The translations under genes were made by a program, and so were the position numbers. A DNA stretch of 64,000 bases. Origin: Whalleya microplaca (taxonomy: Eukaryota; Ascomycota; Sordariomycetes; Xylariales; Xylariaceae). The stretch's first letter is position 1. Each line of letters opens with the position of its first letter. The stretch covers positions 372,001 through 436,000 of the forward strand of contig MU385724.1 of the NCBI GenBank assembly GCA_022497155.1, read 5' to 3'. The notes under the pieces are model-generated. The model was not told the origin of the DNA. It was given only the letters and a program-made list of their open reading frames with translations, and searched no databases. Positions 1-13,420 of this stretch are shown here, in pieces.

Positions 1-3000
1 TATATATTCTAAAGAGAGAGCTTATATAAGTTTGGTTATTTTTATTAAAATATCGGATTCCGTAACTGCTCGAGTTTAATTTAATAAAGGCAATAAAACC
101 GACCCTATCGAAACGAGAGACTGGTTTATATTACTACCGGTAACTATTAAAAGGGAGATTACTATTAGGCGGGTAAACTATCCGCTCGCTTTTATATAGA
201 TCCGATAATATAGCTAAATAAAGTATTATAATTAGTTAAATAAACATTCCTATATAGGGTAATCTAAAACGTCCGCTTAAATATATACTTAAGCCTATTT
301 AGATTTTATTATTATAAAACTAGTTTATATAACTAATTTTCGGCGTAAAATATTATAATTATATTAAATAATATCCCGAATAAAAACTAGACTTAAGACG
401 TAAACAAAAATAAAGGCTATTATATATAATTATTTGGAAATATTAAGTTTACTATTATAATAAACTTTATAATTTTTAATTAATAAATTTTGTATATATA
501 CCTCTAATTCGTAAGTTTCGAGTTTTTTAACTATAAATGGTTTGCCAGATATAACCTCTCCTAATTATAGGTTTAGTATAGAAATTTATTTTTAATGTAA
601 GCCTATATTAATACTATATTTACTTTTAAGCTATATATAAATTTGGAAAGGGCGTTTTTACCGGTTTATTATTTCCGCAAATAGTAGCGAGTTTTATATT
701 AAGATAGCTTTATTTACTACTATATAAAAAATAAATATAAGGGGTATAATTTCCGATACGTAAATATACGTAAATATTTCTTAAATTAATTCGGGATTTA
801 GGTTTTTTTTAATTAAGTTCTTACGTAAAGGAGCGTAAGTAATATTATCCGCTATAAAGATAATAAAATATAATAAAATAAGGAAGTTTACCCTTAATTT
901 TAATACTATAATAATAATTATAGCTAAATATTTATTAGCGGACCAGCTTTAAATACCGAGATTATTTACTTTATTTATTCCTTTTATAACTTGTATAACT
1001 ATTTAGGCTTTTTTTATAAGTATAAGGTAAATATAACCTTCGTTCCTAATATAGGTATATATAAAAACCTAAATATAAAGTCCCCGTTTATTTAACTATT
1101 TAACAGGCTTTTCGCTGTTTTAAGCAAACCCGACATAGCTGTAGCGGCCTTTAGGAATTAGTAATACCTTTTTATACTATTTACTTTTTACGGGCGGGAA
1201 ATATTTTAATATATTTATTATACTTTTATAATAAATATTATCGAAATATAGCTAAGTTTATAAAAGCTTTTTATAAATAAGAAATTATAAAACCTTTAGA
1301 AACGCCGATTGTAAACTTGCTTAAACTAATGGGATTTTATAAAGCTAATAGCTAAACCTTAAGCTCGATACGCTTTCGCTATTTATTAATTTAGCTAGGC
1401 CATAACTAATTAATTAGCGTATATACTTTTATGCCGTTAATTATACCTTTACGCCTTAGTCTTTTAGCTAATTAACTAAGAACCGATAAGCTTTAGTTTA
1501 TTTAAGAATATATATATATATTATCTACGTAATAACTTAGATTAATCTTTAATAAAAAAAGCTAGCTCCGATAAAAGAGGCAGTTTTTAAGCCCGAAAAA
1601 ATTATTACGGCTACTTTACCGTATATTTATTTAGTATTATTTAGTTACTTTCCGCTACTGGCCGAGATTAATAAGTTGTCCTATCGGTACGTTCGAGTTA
1701 GTATTAAAGGCGGTAATTTTTCCAGAAAAAGAGTTATAAACGGCCCGGATTTAGCAGGCGGATTTCTTTAAAACTATACGTATAGTTTTTCAGTTTTTTA
1801 TATCTACCGAAATTACTTTAAAAACTAACTAATACATCTTATATTTAAAATAAATTAAAAAAACCCGGCCTTACGCGTTATTTCTTTATAGCTATAAAAT
1901 ATTTTTAAATATCCGTTTTTTTTCTTCTGGTATTTTAGGAACGATATTATTTTAAAATTTAAAGAGATATGTTAGCTTAAATAACTAGGTCTTATATTAA
2001 TATAGATAAGGTTTTATAACATTTAGTCGATATTTATTTAGAGTATAATTAGGCGTATTTGTCTCTTTTCTTAAAGTCGTAAATATTAAAGTAGCTAAAA
2101 GTAACTTATTTTATTAATTTCGGATAGCTATATTAATAAATTATAACAAAACTTCTAGTAGTAAACAAACTTATTAGGCATAATTAAAGTGCGAGGAAAA
2201 GCGTTTATAATATTATTATAATATTTAAGCGTAGCAATTTCGATAGAGATTATTTAGGCATAATAATCTAAGATTATTTTAATTATAAAAGTCTTATTTT
2301 AATTCTTTTTTAATAGGACTATTTTTGTCGATATAATTATTCCAAAACTTATTAAAAGATTGGTTAAAAAGGTATAACTATAAAAACTTAATAAAAATAT
2401 TTATAAAATATTCTAAGATTACATTAGCTTTATTGTTATAGCGGATAAGTATTTAAGCTAATAAACTAACTATATATTTAAGTATTTCTTGTATATTTTC
2501 GATCCTCTTTTTTTTTAATAAAGCCAAAAAGTCCTGGATAAATATGCGATACGAGGGACCCGTGTTTTGCTTATTATATAAGATTAATAATACTAAGCTT
2601 AAGACTAATCGATCGATAGCGATTCTTTTACAAATTTCGCTTCTTGCTTAATTAAAACGTATTATTAAAGCTAGTTTTATAAGATTAAAATTAACCTTTT
2701 AACGAAAATGCCTAATTAATATTATATCTTTCTTATTTTTCTGGCTTCCTAGCGTCAGATACTCCCGAAATAGATAAGCCTATTTAATAAAAGTACGTAT
2801 AAATATATAGCTCGGATAATATCGATAAAATTCTGCTAACCCGTCGCTACTTTTATTTAAAATCCCTTTTTTTACGTTACGGGCAAATTTAATCCGCTCT
2901 TTTAAAAACGCGTTATATAATAACGCGCGATCTCCGTTATTTAAAGCCAAACGCTTTATAAGTATACTATATATAAAAGACTAAAATATATTAATCTAAT

Positions 3001-5860
3001 TTTTAATAATATATTTATATATACTACTTTTTAAACGCCTAACGAAATAAATGCCGTTTTTAGGGCAGGATTTAATCCGAGTCGATATAGCGAACAGTAG
3101 TTAGACCTTATTAATTATAATCAAATATTAGTAATATTAGTTAAAGGATATTAGTATATTTACTTGTGAATCTAAGACGGCATATATTTTCGCTACCGTA
3201 AAAAGTAAAATGCTTATGGGAAACTAACGAATAATTATTTATAATTAAAAATAGTTAATACTTCTTTTAATATAGGATATTATTTTTTAAACAAACGGAA
3301 AAACGGCAATAATTAATAGTAATACCTATATAAACTAACGATATAAAGTAATACCTATATTCGGTATAAATATAAGCACTTATATTATAAGATTTTATAG
3401 CAAGCATAAAGTGGGCTAAAAACGAAAAGGATCTTTATTTATAATTATTTATAAATAATTAAAATTTAGTATTTATATAATACAATTATATATTACTTAA
3501 ATACTCCCTTTACTTATATTATTTTATATTTCGAATTATATTTTATACTGTTATTAACTATGGTATTACGAAACTAGGATCTTTATATATAGTAGGAAAA
3601 GCTAAATAAATAATGACAAACCTTACTACCACGATTTTAATACTAGTTAATATAGAGATAAGTAAACTAATATAGTTAACTCTTTTAATAATTAGCCTCG
3701 TATATAAAATTTGTTTTAGCTAAGAGATAATAAGGTTTTAATATAGTTAAAGTTATAACAAATTATCGGATACTAGTTGGTATAATAACTATTTATAGCT
3801 GCTATAACGTCTATTTGTCCGACTATTTATATATTAAAACATTTAAGTAAGTTCCGCTCTTTAATTGTCTATATATTAAAATAATTTTTATAAATATTAT
3901 GGCCTAGATTTTTATATCTGTAAAAAAAGTATTAAAAACCCTTAAAAATATAGTAAATATATAATATCTTCCGTTAAATACGGTATTTAATGTTTTTAAA
4001 TGCTATTTAATTAGGTATTTTTATAATAAGAAATAAAAGAAATAAGCTATATATTTAAATAAATATAAATAAATATATATATAGCGGATATTTATAATAA
4101 CTAATAAAAGTCTTGCTTAAATAATGCAGGTTATATTAGTAATGTTTAGATATAAAACCTAAATTAATAGTTTAAAGTCTCTAGTAGCCCCGCCTGGTCC
4201 GCCTTTTAAACTAATGCTATCGCTTTTTACTGTTTTTTTATTTGCAGATTTATCTCTTATAAAGTCGAATCTTCTAGTTTTAAAATATATATTAAAACTA
4301 TTAGCCGATTTAGGTTAAATATACTTCTAAAAATAAAAGTAAAGTTATAATGAAATATATACCAGTAGTGATATTTTATTAAAGCTAAATATACTTAGTT
4401 TAAACTACCTTTAAAATTATTTCCTTTTTGTTTTTAAGGGCAGATCGGTTTTTTAGATAAAAATAAAACTTCACTAAAGAAATAGCGAAAAATAGACCGG
4501 ACTGTTAAATATATTAGTAAATATCGAGTTAATATAGTTTTATAATAAATTAAAATAACGAAAAAGTATATATAAATAATAAGTCTTAAATAGTAAGAAT
4601 TTCGGTTTAAATTTTATAAGCTATTTTATAGTTACTAAAACGAAAAAAGTTTTTATATATTTAATTATATAAGTAAGAAAAACGTAAAATAATATTTATA
4701 TTCTTTAGGCATTATATAAATTAGTTTTATAAAAAAAGCTATATCGGATTAATATATCGGCTAATAAAACAGACAGTATAATAATATAAACTATAATATA
4801 ATTTTATCAATTATTAATATCGATTAAATATAATATAATATATTTTAAGTATAGTTTTAATTACTATTTACATTATATAGGTTTTTTAAAAATTAGGGTG
4901 GTTACAATATTAGATCTTTTATTTTATATTTAATACTTTCGGATATAGTCTATAATAATATTCGTCTTATAGTATTACAATCCCTAATACCAATATAATA
5001 AGCTACCAAAAAAATAATCCCGCATATGTAATAGCTACAGCTTATATAGCCAACCTATACTTAATATATTAAATCTAAAATATACTTATAGCCTATCTTT
5101 AAGCTAACTAAATAAATCATTTATTATAATAGCCTAAAATAGTACGTTCTTAGCCGAAATAAAACTAGCGCTATAGCTTTAGCCGTTTTTAGTATAAAAA
5201 ATAACGTAACGCTTAAAAATAGGTATCCCCCTTTTAGTAATAGGGCTAGGGCTATTATATAAAATACATTCGACAATTAAACAAATATAGCCAAAGCTAT
5301 AGGCAGGCTATTTTAGCTATATAATATACTTAAATCAAAACGGGTTATTTTATATAATTAAGTAATTATATATAGCTCGAAAATATAAGCCTATAAACTT
5401 TAAAGAAATTACGTACTATTACTTTAATATTAGTATAATTATATTAAGTATTCTTAGGAATCTTTATATATTATAAACTAGTAAATATAAGTAAAAACTT
5501 CCGTATATTAGAAAAAATAAAAGGATGCCGATTTATTTTCGATATTATAATAGTAGCTAACGGGATCTCCCCTATCGCTTTATATATTATAAAACTAATA
5601 TATAAACGTATCCTCGCGTATAATATATTTAAAAATTAAATTATCGATAAGCCTTTTTACTTAAATATAGTTAAAATATATACGTTAGTTTAAATATTCG
5701 AAATTTATTACGTTAAATTACAATTTAAGCCAGTTCTCTATAAGTACGTTATATCCGAGATTTTTTTAACGTTATCGGCTTTAATTAAATTACAGGATAT
5801 CTAAAACAACCGGTTTACGGATTCCCAGACTTTATAACTCGTATATTTAAATTATAAAAG
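1..5860. other. RIP-degraded DNA, no identifiable gene
   Basis: Uniformly AT-rich sequence with stops in all frames. CG-containing patches (for example around 1,100-1,800 and 2,550-2,950) suggest former transposon coding sequence, but I could not match any of them to a protein family. I see no terminal repeats here. Confidence 0.7.
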
Positions 5861-6125
5861 TAAACCCCGAGCTTAATATATTATATCTAACTAATATATA
5901 TCTTTATAAAGGTATAAGTCCCGAGCTTAATACATTATATCTAACTAATATATATTTTAACAAAAATATAAACCCCAAGCTTAATATATTATATCTAATT
6001 AATATATATTATAATAAAAATATAAACCCCGAGCTTAATATATTATATCTAACTAATATATATTCCGACCGGGGTATAAACCCCGAGCTTAATATATTAT
6101 ATTTAGCTAATATATATTCTAACAG
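5861..6125. repeat. 54-bp tandem repeat, 5 copies
   Basis: Five head-to-tail copies start at about 5,861, 5,915, 5,969, 6,023 and 6,077, each 54 bp apart. Each begins with a GC-bearing core (TAAACCCCGAGCTTAATA, with variants) followed by an AT-rich tail that is more variable near its end. Differences between copies in the core are mostly C/T or G/A, consistent with RIP. A related single copy of the core (CGAGCTTAATATATTAATCT) occurs near 47,387. It may be a subrepeat of an LTR or an untranslated part of a transposon. Confidence 0.85.
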
Positions 6126-9100
6126 AGTTATTTATATATATAATATATATATATATATAATTTTTTAGCTAGGGTGCCTAGGAATTTATTACTGCTATTA
6201 ATTTATAGTTATACTATATAACAATAAAAAAGTACCCTAATAATATAGCGGGTGAAATATTATAACAACCCTTTTTTAGACTACCTAATTAGGCTAAATC
6301 CCTTTCTCTATATAAGTAAAAAGCCTAGTTATAATATATGCCGTTAGAAAGGTAGTATATATAAAATAAAACGCTAAATTTAAATATATAATAATAAATA
6401 GGCAAAATTAATTTATATAATTCGGATTATTTTATACTATTTTAAAATAAAAAATCTCTTTATAAAAAGCAAACAATAATATAATATAACTATATTCCTT
6501 TACTGATATAATCTATTCGATTTAACTATTTATTATTACAGCCTAACTAAAAGATTTACAATATATCTAAAAAAAAAAAGAAAAAAAAAGATATATTATC
6601 GACTATTTACTTATAACCCGTATTTTTATTAACAATTTAAATCTAAATTAATACCTAAAATTTATTTATTGGAAAAATAACGCAACTAATATAATATTAA
6701 TAAACTTACTATTATTTTAGGGCGTAATTTTCGTAAGGATTACCGTTCGGTTTAATACCTAAAGCTTTGCCTTTTTTATATTATTTATATATTTTTTTAT
6801 AAAAAAAAAATAATCTATTAAGTAAGTTAGGGATAATTCTATAAATAAAAGTACATAAAAATTACTTTCGATCTCTGGTTTTTTTTATTTTATCTCTTAA
6901 AATAATTACGCTATAATATCGCTTTAGCATTATTATTAGGTTATAAATAAAAAGGAATCGCATAACGTTAGGAATAAGGTAAATAGATATTTTTAATTAT
7001 TAGGCTATAATATAATATTATTTACTTTTAGGCTCTTTTAAAATATATATATGGCTAGTATAATTAACGCTATACGTAACGCGAGATACATTTATAAATT
7101 AACCTTTCGCTAGTGCCCTACGTTATAGCTTACTGGAGTAATCTTTATTAAATCAATTATTAAGATAGCTATATCTATATATTTAACCTTTACTTATAGT
7201 TATAAAATAATATCGAGCTTTACTAACGCTCGAGCTTTTAAAATCTCTTAATTTACTTCACTAAATAATACTGTAAGATTATTTTAAAAATGTAGCTTTT
7301 TATACTAAAACATTCCTAAAATTAGGAAACTTATCGATTCTTTAAGCCTTAAAACTAATATAAAGTAAAATTTCGATAAATATTTTAAAGACGTCGTTTA
7401 TTATTATTAGGTAGATAGCACCGGCTTATATTTATATTCGATACTAACTTTTTAACACTTAAAATAAGTTTTAAAATCTTACGCCCGAAACTTACTAACT
7501 TTTACGTTTTCATTCGGTATTAATTTAATCCGCTACTTTACACTTACAAATAATCAAAACGTAAGTTATTATTAAGGTTACTTTATAGCTATTTATATTT
7601 AATTTATAAATATAAAATTAAAATATACTATAGGTTTTTAAACAGGCGAATTTATAGCCGTAGCGTAGGCAAATTATATATTTTAAATATTATACCCCCA
7701 AATTAAGAAGCATTTTAACAAAATTCGAACTATAATAAAGGGAAGTAGCATATAAGTAGCTTTATTTTTAATCTTTCAAATTTTTACTAATTGTTATTAA
7801 TTTAATAATACATCCGAAATTAGCTTTTATTATTAAAAAAGGGTTATTAATAAGCTATATATAAAGAAACATTAAAGCTAATAAATAACGATACTTTAAA
7901 TTAAAATATATATAGCTTAACTTAATATTAAATTCTTAAAAACTAAGTCGCTAATTTCCCACTAACTTATAACATTATTTAATATATTAATATTAAAATA
8001 GTACTAATAAAATAAAAATTACTTTTTTAAAACCCGGATAACGCTATAGTAAATTATAATATATCTTAAAAATATACTCGCTTAAGTTTAATATTTAAAA
8101 CTATAAGCCGAAATTATATAACAAGTCGAGACTATTTAAGGCCGGCATTCTTTTTATAGCATCAGTAAATATTAAAAAAAGTTATAACAAAATATTTTTT
8201 TTATAAATTAAACTAACTTTATTATAACCCGGTCGCATATATATAATAAAATTAGTTATCGATTCCTTAAAAATTCTTATCGGTAATATTACTATCCGGC
8301 TATCCAATTTATATTTATTTTAAAGTTACAATACGTCTAATTAATCTAAAAGTCTCGCTATTATAACATATAATTTGCCGATAGGGCTACCCGCTTATTT
8401 ACGTCTTTTTTATATATATAAACAAACAATGTACCTTTTTGCGAGTTACTTTATAAATTTTCTAATATCCTTTTTTAATAATTTACATATTATTTATATT
8501 TATATATATAATTTATTTTTATTATATTTATATTAATACAGATATTTAAAAGCCCCGCTAAATTTACAAAAGCAAATAAAATATTTAATTAATTTATAAA
8601 GGTTTATAGGGATATCTATTAAGAAAAGGCTTAATCAGGTAAAGCTATACTTATATAAAACGCCGTAATATAAGAAGCTTGCTTTAATATTAAAGGAAGA
8701 ATTATATTTAATACATTAAAAATATCTAGAAATAGTTTTTATTAAATTAGTAAATCTAACGCCTATAAATCCGCTTAATTGCCTAATAACTATATTTAAG
8801 TTATTTTATAATATTATTTATTAAAAATAAAAATTTCTTATTACTAATTTTTTATTTATAGAAATTTATAATATATAAAAAAATATCCGTATAGTTTTTA
8901 TATATTTATAAACTCTAAATATAGGTTATATATTTAGAGGCTTTAATTTATATTATTTTAAAAAGAATTATTTTAAACAGGAAGTCTTATATTATTATTT
9001 TATTTAAACTAATATATTAATACAGTTAGAAAGAAATATATAAAATAATAATAAAACTATAAACTAATTATTATAATATTAAAAAAGGGAATTTAAGAAA

Positions 9101-10015
9101 ATTTTATATATTTATTATTATAGTAGGGCTAGTGCGTATAACTAATATAACGTTTATAATATATAAGGCGCGCTAGCTTTATAAGTGTAGCTAAATTACC
9201 TTACCTTATATAGATAAGATTTTTTTATAGGCCTTGTTTAGCTTATTTTTTTTTCCTTTTTTAATAATACTTTTTCTAACCGTAATCTCCCCGAGGTCTT
9301 TAAAAAGAAACGAGCTTTTTAGGAAATAAAAAAAAGCAAAAAAAAAGAAACATTAAAAAATATAAAAAAAAATCGAATATAAGACTCGGAAAAAAAAGAA
9401 AAAAAAAGCTTGCCGCTGCCGCAAAAATGCTAACTATATTCTATTCGCTTAAACCGAATAAACGCGCGCTATTCGAGAATTTATTACCTGCTTTTTTATC
9501 CCGCTTTAGTTTTAATATAAAGCTTATAAACTTTATTAAACCTAATAGCGGTATTTCTAACGCGTCCGATAATAATAATAACGATAATATATCTACTATT
9601 TTCGGTAGCTTTATTTTTTTTACTTACGCCTTTTTTATCCCGTATATCTCCTGCTTGCATATTTATCTTGGTTTCTTATGTTCCCGGTACTTTTAACGCT
9701 AATATAATTCCGATATTTATATAAAGGAAATTCGTAAATTTTTATATATATAATTATATATATAAATTAATTATTTTTAATTTAATTATATACGTAATTA
9801 TATATCTATTTGTTTAAAACCGATTAGTCTTAATTATACTATTCGACTATAGATTATTTATTTTAGTTTGCTTTATAAATAAGTAATATAATAAAAACAT
9901 AATATTTTAAAATTACAGGAAACTATTTAAGTAAAATAAATAGACATTAATATTTCCCCGGGTAGATATATATCCGGAAAAATAACTTATTAATACCTTA
10001 AACCTTTTAATTTTA
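6126..10015. other. RIP-degraded DNA, no identifiable gene
   Basis: AT-rich sequence without recognisable coding or terminal repeats. A purine-rich stretch at about 9,300-9,420 precedes an 89-codon open frame (9,427-9,696, +). That frame has no recognisable domain and may be a chance survivor or the 5' end of a decayed transposon frame. Confidence 0.65.
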
Positions 10016-11500
10016 TAAAAAAAATGTCTCAGGTTATAGGCATATTTAATATTATATATTTAGCGCTTTTATTACGCTAAAATGTTTTTATTTACTTTAC
10101 TATACTTTCGCAAAAGCCCGATTTTAATTTTATAAAATATATTTATAAAAGGCTAAAGCGATTAGTCGATATTTTAGTCTATAAATATAAGATATAATAT
10201 TAGGCAAAATATTAAAATAATTATATACTATTATTAAATTTCCTTTAAAAACTACTATTTGTTATAAATATATTACTCGAACTAAAACAAATAATATATC
10301 AATATATACCTTTTTTATAATCCTATTTGCCTTATTTATTTTTTCGATTTAAAAATACTTTCGGCTATCCTTACTAAGATTTCGATTATCTTTTACCGAA
10401 GATTTTATTTGTTTAAAAATTCGCGAGCGAACGGCGATTATAGCTCCGCCCGATTAAGACGCCCTTAAGGTAATCGAGATTTCCGAAACCGGAGAATTTA
10501 AATGCCTTAATATTAAAGCTATTAAAAAATTTTTTAAGACGTAATTAAAACTAGCCGAAACGGTATAATATATATTTACTGCCGTTAGTAAAATAATAAA
10601 TAATATAAAATCGTTTAAAATATAATTCGCTAATTTTATAAATATAATTATCGCCAATAATTTTTAAAACGGTAATAAATATATTTTCTTTTTAAAATAA
10701 AAAAAGACGTATTAAGATTTAATAATTATTGCGAATTATAATAAGGTATTACGGAATAAAAAGAAAAAAGCTGCCGATATTTTTTTACGTATAAGTATAA
10801 AAGATCCGAGATTCGATTATTTATTAACTACTGCCTCGAGGGTTTTTTTTAAAACTTTACAAGGCTAAGTAAGTATATATAATTTTAACTACCCGATAAT
10901 ATATTCCCTTGCTAACTTTAAGATATACTATAAAATTAAATACGAAATAGGCAGCAGAATTTAACGCACTACCGAAACTTAAATAATCGACCTTAAAAAA
11001 TTAAATAAAATAATTTATTACGTTTTAACTGATAAAAAGATTATTACAGCTAGAACCGAGATTAGCCTATATAAGTTTTTATCGACGCTAAGCTTAAATT
11101 TTGCCGCTACTACCGCTATTATTAATTTAACTTTCGATTTAATAATATCTCGTTTCGAGTAAAAAAAGTCCGGCTTTAATTAATTTATCAAATATAGTAA
11201 ATATAACCCGGCATTTATTAATAAACCCAATAAAAAGCTTCTTATTAAGCCGGCTACTAAAAATTTTATAATCGATTACGTAAGCTTTATATATATTACA
11301 CGCTATTTATATCCCGTAAGTAATAGTTCCGGGACAGAAGCTTTATCGCTTTTTTACTATCGGCCGGCGCTATCGCTTAGCCTTAGCTAAAAAAGGGAAA
11401 ATATATAAGTATCGGGTACGACCTTACTAGCCGATAATGCCTCTTATATAGCCCCGGTAGCTGCATTTTTATGCCTAAATTACTTAATAGCCTGCTATCT
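10016..11500 (+). pseudogene. RIP-decayed coding ghost, unidentified
   Basis: From about 10,350 to 11,500 one plus-strand frame can be followed with only about 14 stops in roughly 380 codons, almost all TAA. That is fewer than expected for DNA this AT-rich. Readable stretches include IEISETGEF, IKDPRFDY and LSLNFAATTAIINLTFD. A second plus-strand frame looks coding-like from about 10,020 to 10,450, so a frameshift may separate two parts. No domain, zinc knuckle or RT motif was recognised. It is probably a Gag-like or accessory frame of a transposon. Family unknown. Confidence 0.4.
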
Positions 11501-12021
11501 ATATTATTAAAACTTATAAAATATATATTTTATAAAAGCGGCTTTATTATTTTTTTTTTGCTTTTTTTCTTAAACGTTAGCAAATTTAAAATTAATAACG
11601 TATCTTAAAACGCAGTTAAGATTTTATATATCCGCAATTATTTAAAACGAAACGTTACCGGCTCGTTATTTTTTAAACGTATATAATAAATATTTATATC
11701 TATTATAGTTACGTTTTATTTTATAATATTTTTTAACTTTTTTCTAACTTTTTTTTTATAAGAAAATTAAATATTTAATTCGTATATATAATAATTAAGT
11801 TTAAAATTTTCTATTTTTTTTTTAATATATCGAGCCCGCGCTTTTAGTTTTACGACTTAATATTTTCCAGCTTTTTCGAGTTAAAGATTTATTTCGGGCA
11901 AGTACCTATCGGTAATAAGGCTGTCTCGGTATTTTGTTGCAGCAAAATGCCGCTTATAAATATAGACATTTTGCGATAGCGTAAAAAAAGGGTATATAAT
12001 TACGTAACCGGAATAATATAA

Positions 12022-12035
12022 GGGGGGGGGGGGGG
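12022..12035 (+). repeat. 14-G homopolymer tract
   Basis: A run of 14 consecutive G (complement C) lies in surrounding AT-rich DNA, followed by CTGGGGC. GpG/CpC steps are not RIP targets, so such a tract can persist where other GC is lost. It may mark a former polypurine tract or be a replication-slippage product. A shorter G run occurs near 47,554. Confidence 0.8.
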
Positions 12036-12424
12036 CTGGGGCTTTAAAGGTATAAACGGAATTTAAATTTATTTATAAAAAATAACAAAATTATATTAAA
12101 AAAGCGGATTATTTTATATATAAATAAAACTAGTTTTACCGGGCTAGCTTTAAATATAAAATCGATATATTAGTTTCGATATATCTGCTATAATATTCTT
12201 TGGCCCTATTTCTCTTTCCGACCTTTATTATTTTAGCTAAGATATTAAATAACCTAGCTAGCGATATTTAAACTAGTAACTTTTTATATCTATAAAATCT
12301 GCTTTTATTTATAAGCTTATATAATATATTTAATATATATTTAAACGCGACTTATTTATTAAGCTAGCTGATTTTATAATTATAGATAAGTTAATAAATA
12401 CGCGAGATAAAATTACTAAAAATA

Positions 12425-13420
12425 ACGTTTAACGCGAATATATTATAGGGAAGTAGTTTTAAAATTCTTTATATATAGCTAGCTTAATATAAAAAGCGCG
12501 TTATATTCTCTTTACCGGACTATCGATAATTAATTAGTTAGGCGGATTAAGGCATTTACTAACTCGTAAAGCAGCTGTCTATAGGCTGTAATACCGCAAA
12601 ATTTATAATATATTAATATAACTGTTTCGGAATATACGCTTATTTCCTCTCGCTAATAAATTAGGTTCTTATTTAACTCGGCAATTATTTTTATTAACGT
12701 ATCCAAATATCTTATAATATTATATACCGCCTTAAATTTAACTAGGGCAACTTTAGCTATAATAAGTTACTAAAGCGTAAGCTAATAATCGAGTAAAAGT
12801 ATTATATACCTTATTATAAAAAAGGTTTATATAAGAATTTCGAGCTTAATATTTAAGTTTATCCCGAGCCGCGCTAACTATATTAACTAGGCAAAGCTCG
12901 ATACCTTATTATAGAGTTAAAAAAGGCGAGCTATAATAATACCAAGCTATTTTAAAATAAAATCTACACGCCTTAATTTCTGTTTGCGTTTAATAGCGGC
13001 ATATATTAAGGTATCGTTTAGCGCGCAGACGATATTCCTTATTAGATTTGCAGCCGTTATAATCGGTATATTTAAATTGCCTTATTCGGAGATATTTAAT
13101 TTCTTTCCGGGGCCCGACCTAAGCTAGACGTACTTGTTTAAAGCGTACCTTTATAAAAGGGATACCTAGGTATTTTATGCTAAAAGTATATAACTTTCGG
13201 CTATTTTTAGTCTAACGTTCGAAAGTGCCCGAAATTACTAGTCTAACGCTATTACGCTTTTTATAATATCTTATAAATATTTCGCAATAATATATAGCCG
13301 GTCGCCTATATATAGCGATAGGTATATTTCCGCTAGCGGCTTATAATACCTTTCGAGATAAAAAATCGCTACCGCTAAATTATTTTCTTCCTTTAAAATA
13401 TAGCCTAATTTAAAAACGGT
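12425..13420 (-). pseudogene. RIP-decayed coding ghost, unidentified
   Basis: Reading the minus strand from about 13,420 downward, one frame continues for about 330 codons with roughly 14 stops, all TAA or TAG. Readable segments include ITAANLIRNIVCALNDTL, IKRKQKLRRVDFI, KVALVKFKAVYNIIRYLDT and FCGITAYRQLLYELVNAL. The composition (Leu/Ile/Lys/Glu-rich, helical) suggests a coiled-coil or Gag-like protein. An overlapping minus-strand frame is also fairly open at 12,909-13,370, so the exact frame is uncertain in that part. No family was recognised. Confidence 0.4.

Noticed and set aside
9427..9696. 89-codon plus-strand open frame in AT-rich DNA
   Set aside because: No domain, Asn/Ile/Phe-rich composition driven by AT content, and decayed surroundings. 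It may be the 5' part of a transposon frame but cannot be supported as a gene.
10454..10657. 67-codon minus-strand open frame
   Set aside because: Lies opposite a better-supported plus-strand coding ghost and is hydrophobic through AT-rich codons; treated as a shadow.
11931..11948. Near-perfect palindrome ATTTTGTTGCAGCAAAAT
   Set aside because: Single short palindrome without a partner or flanking duplication; could be chance.
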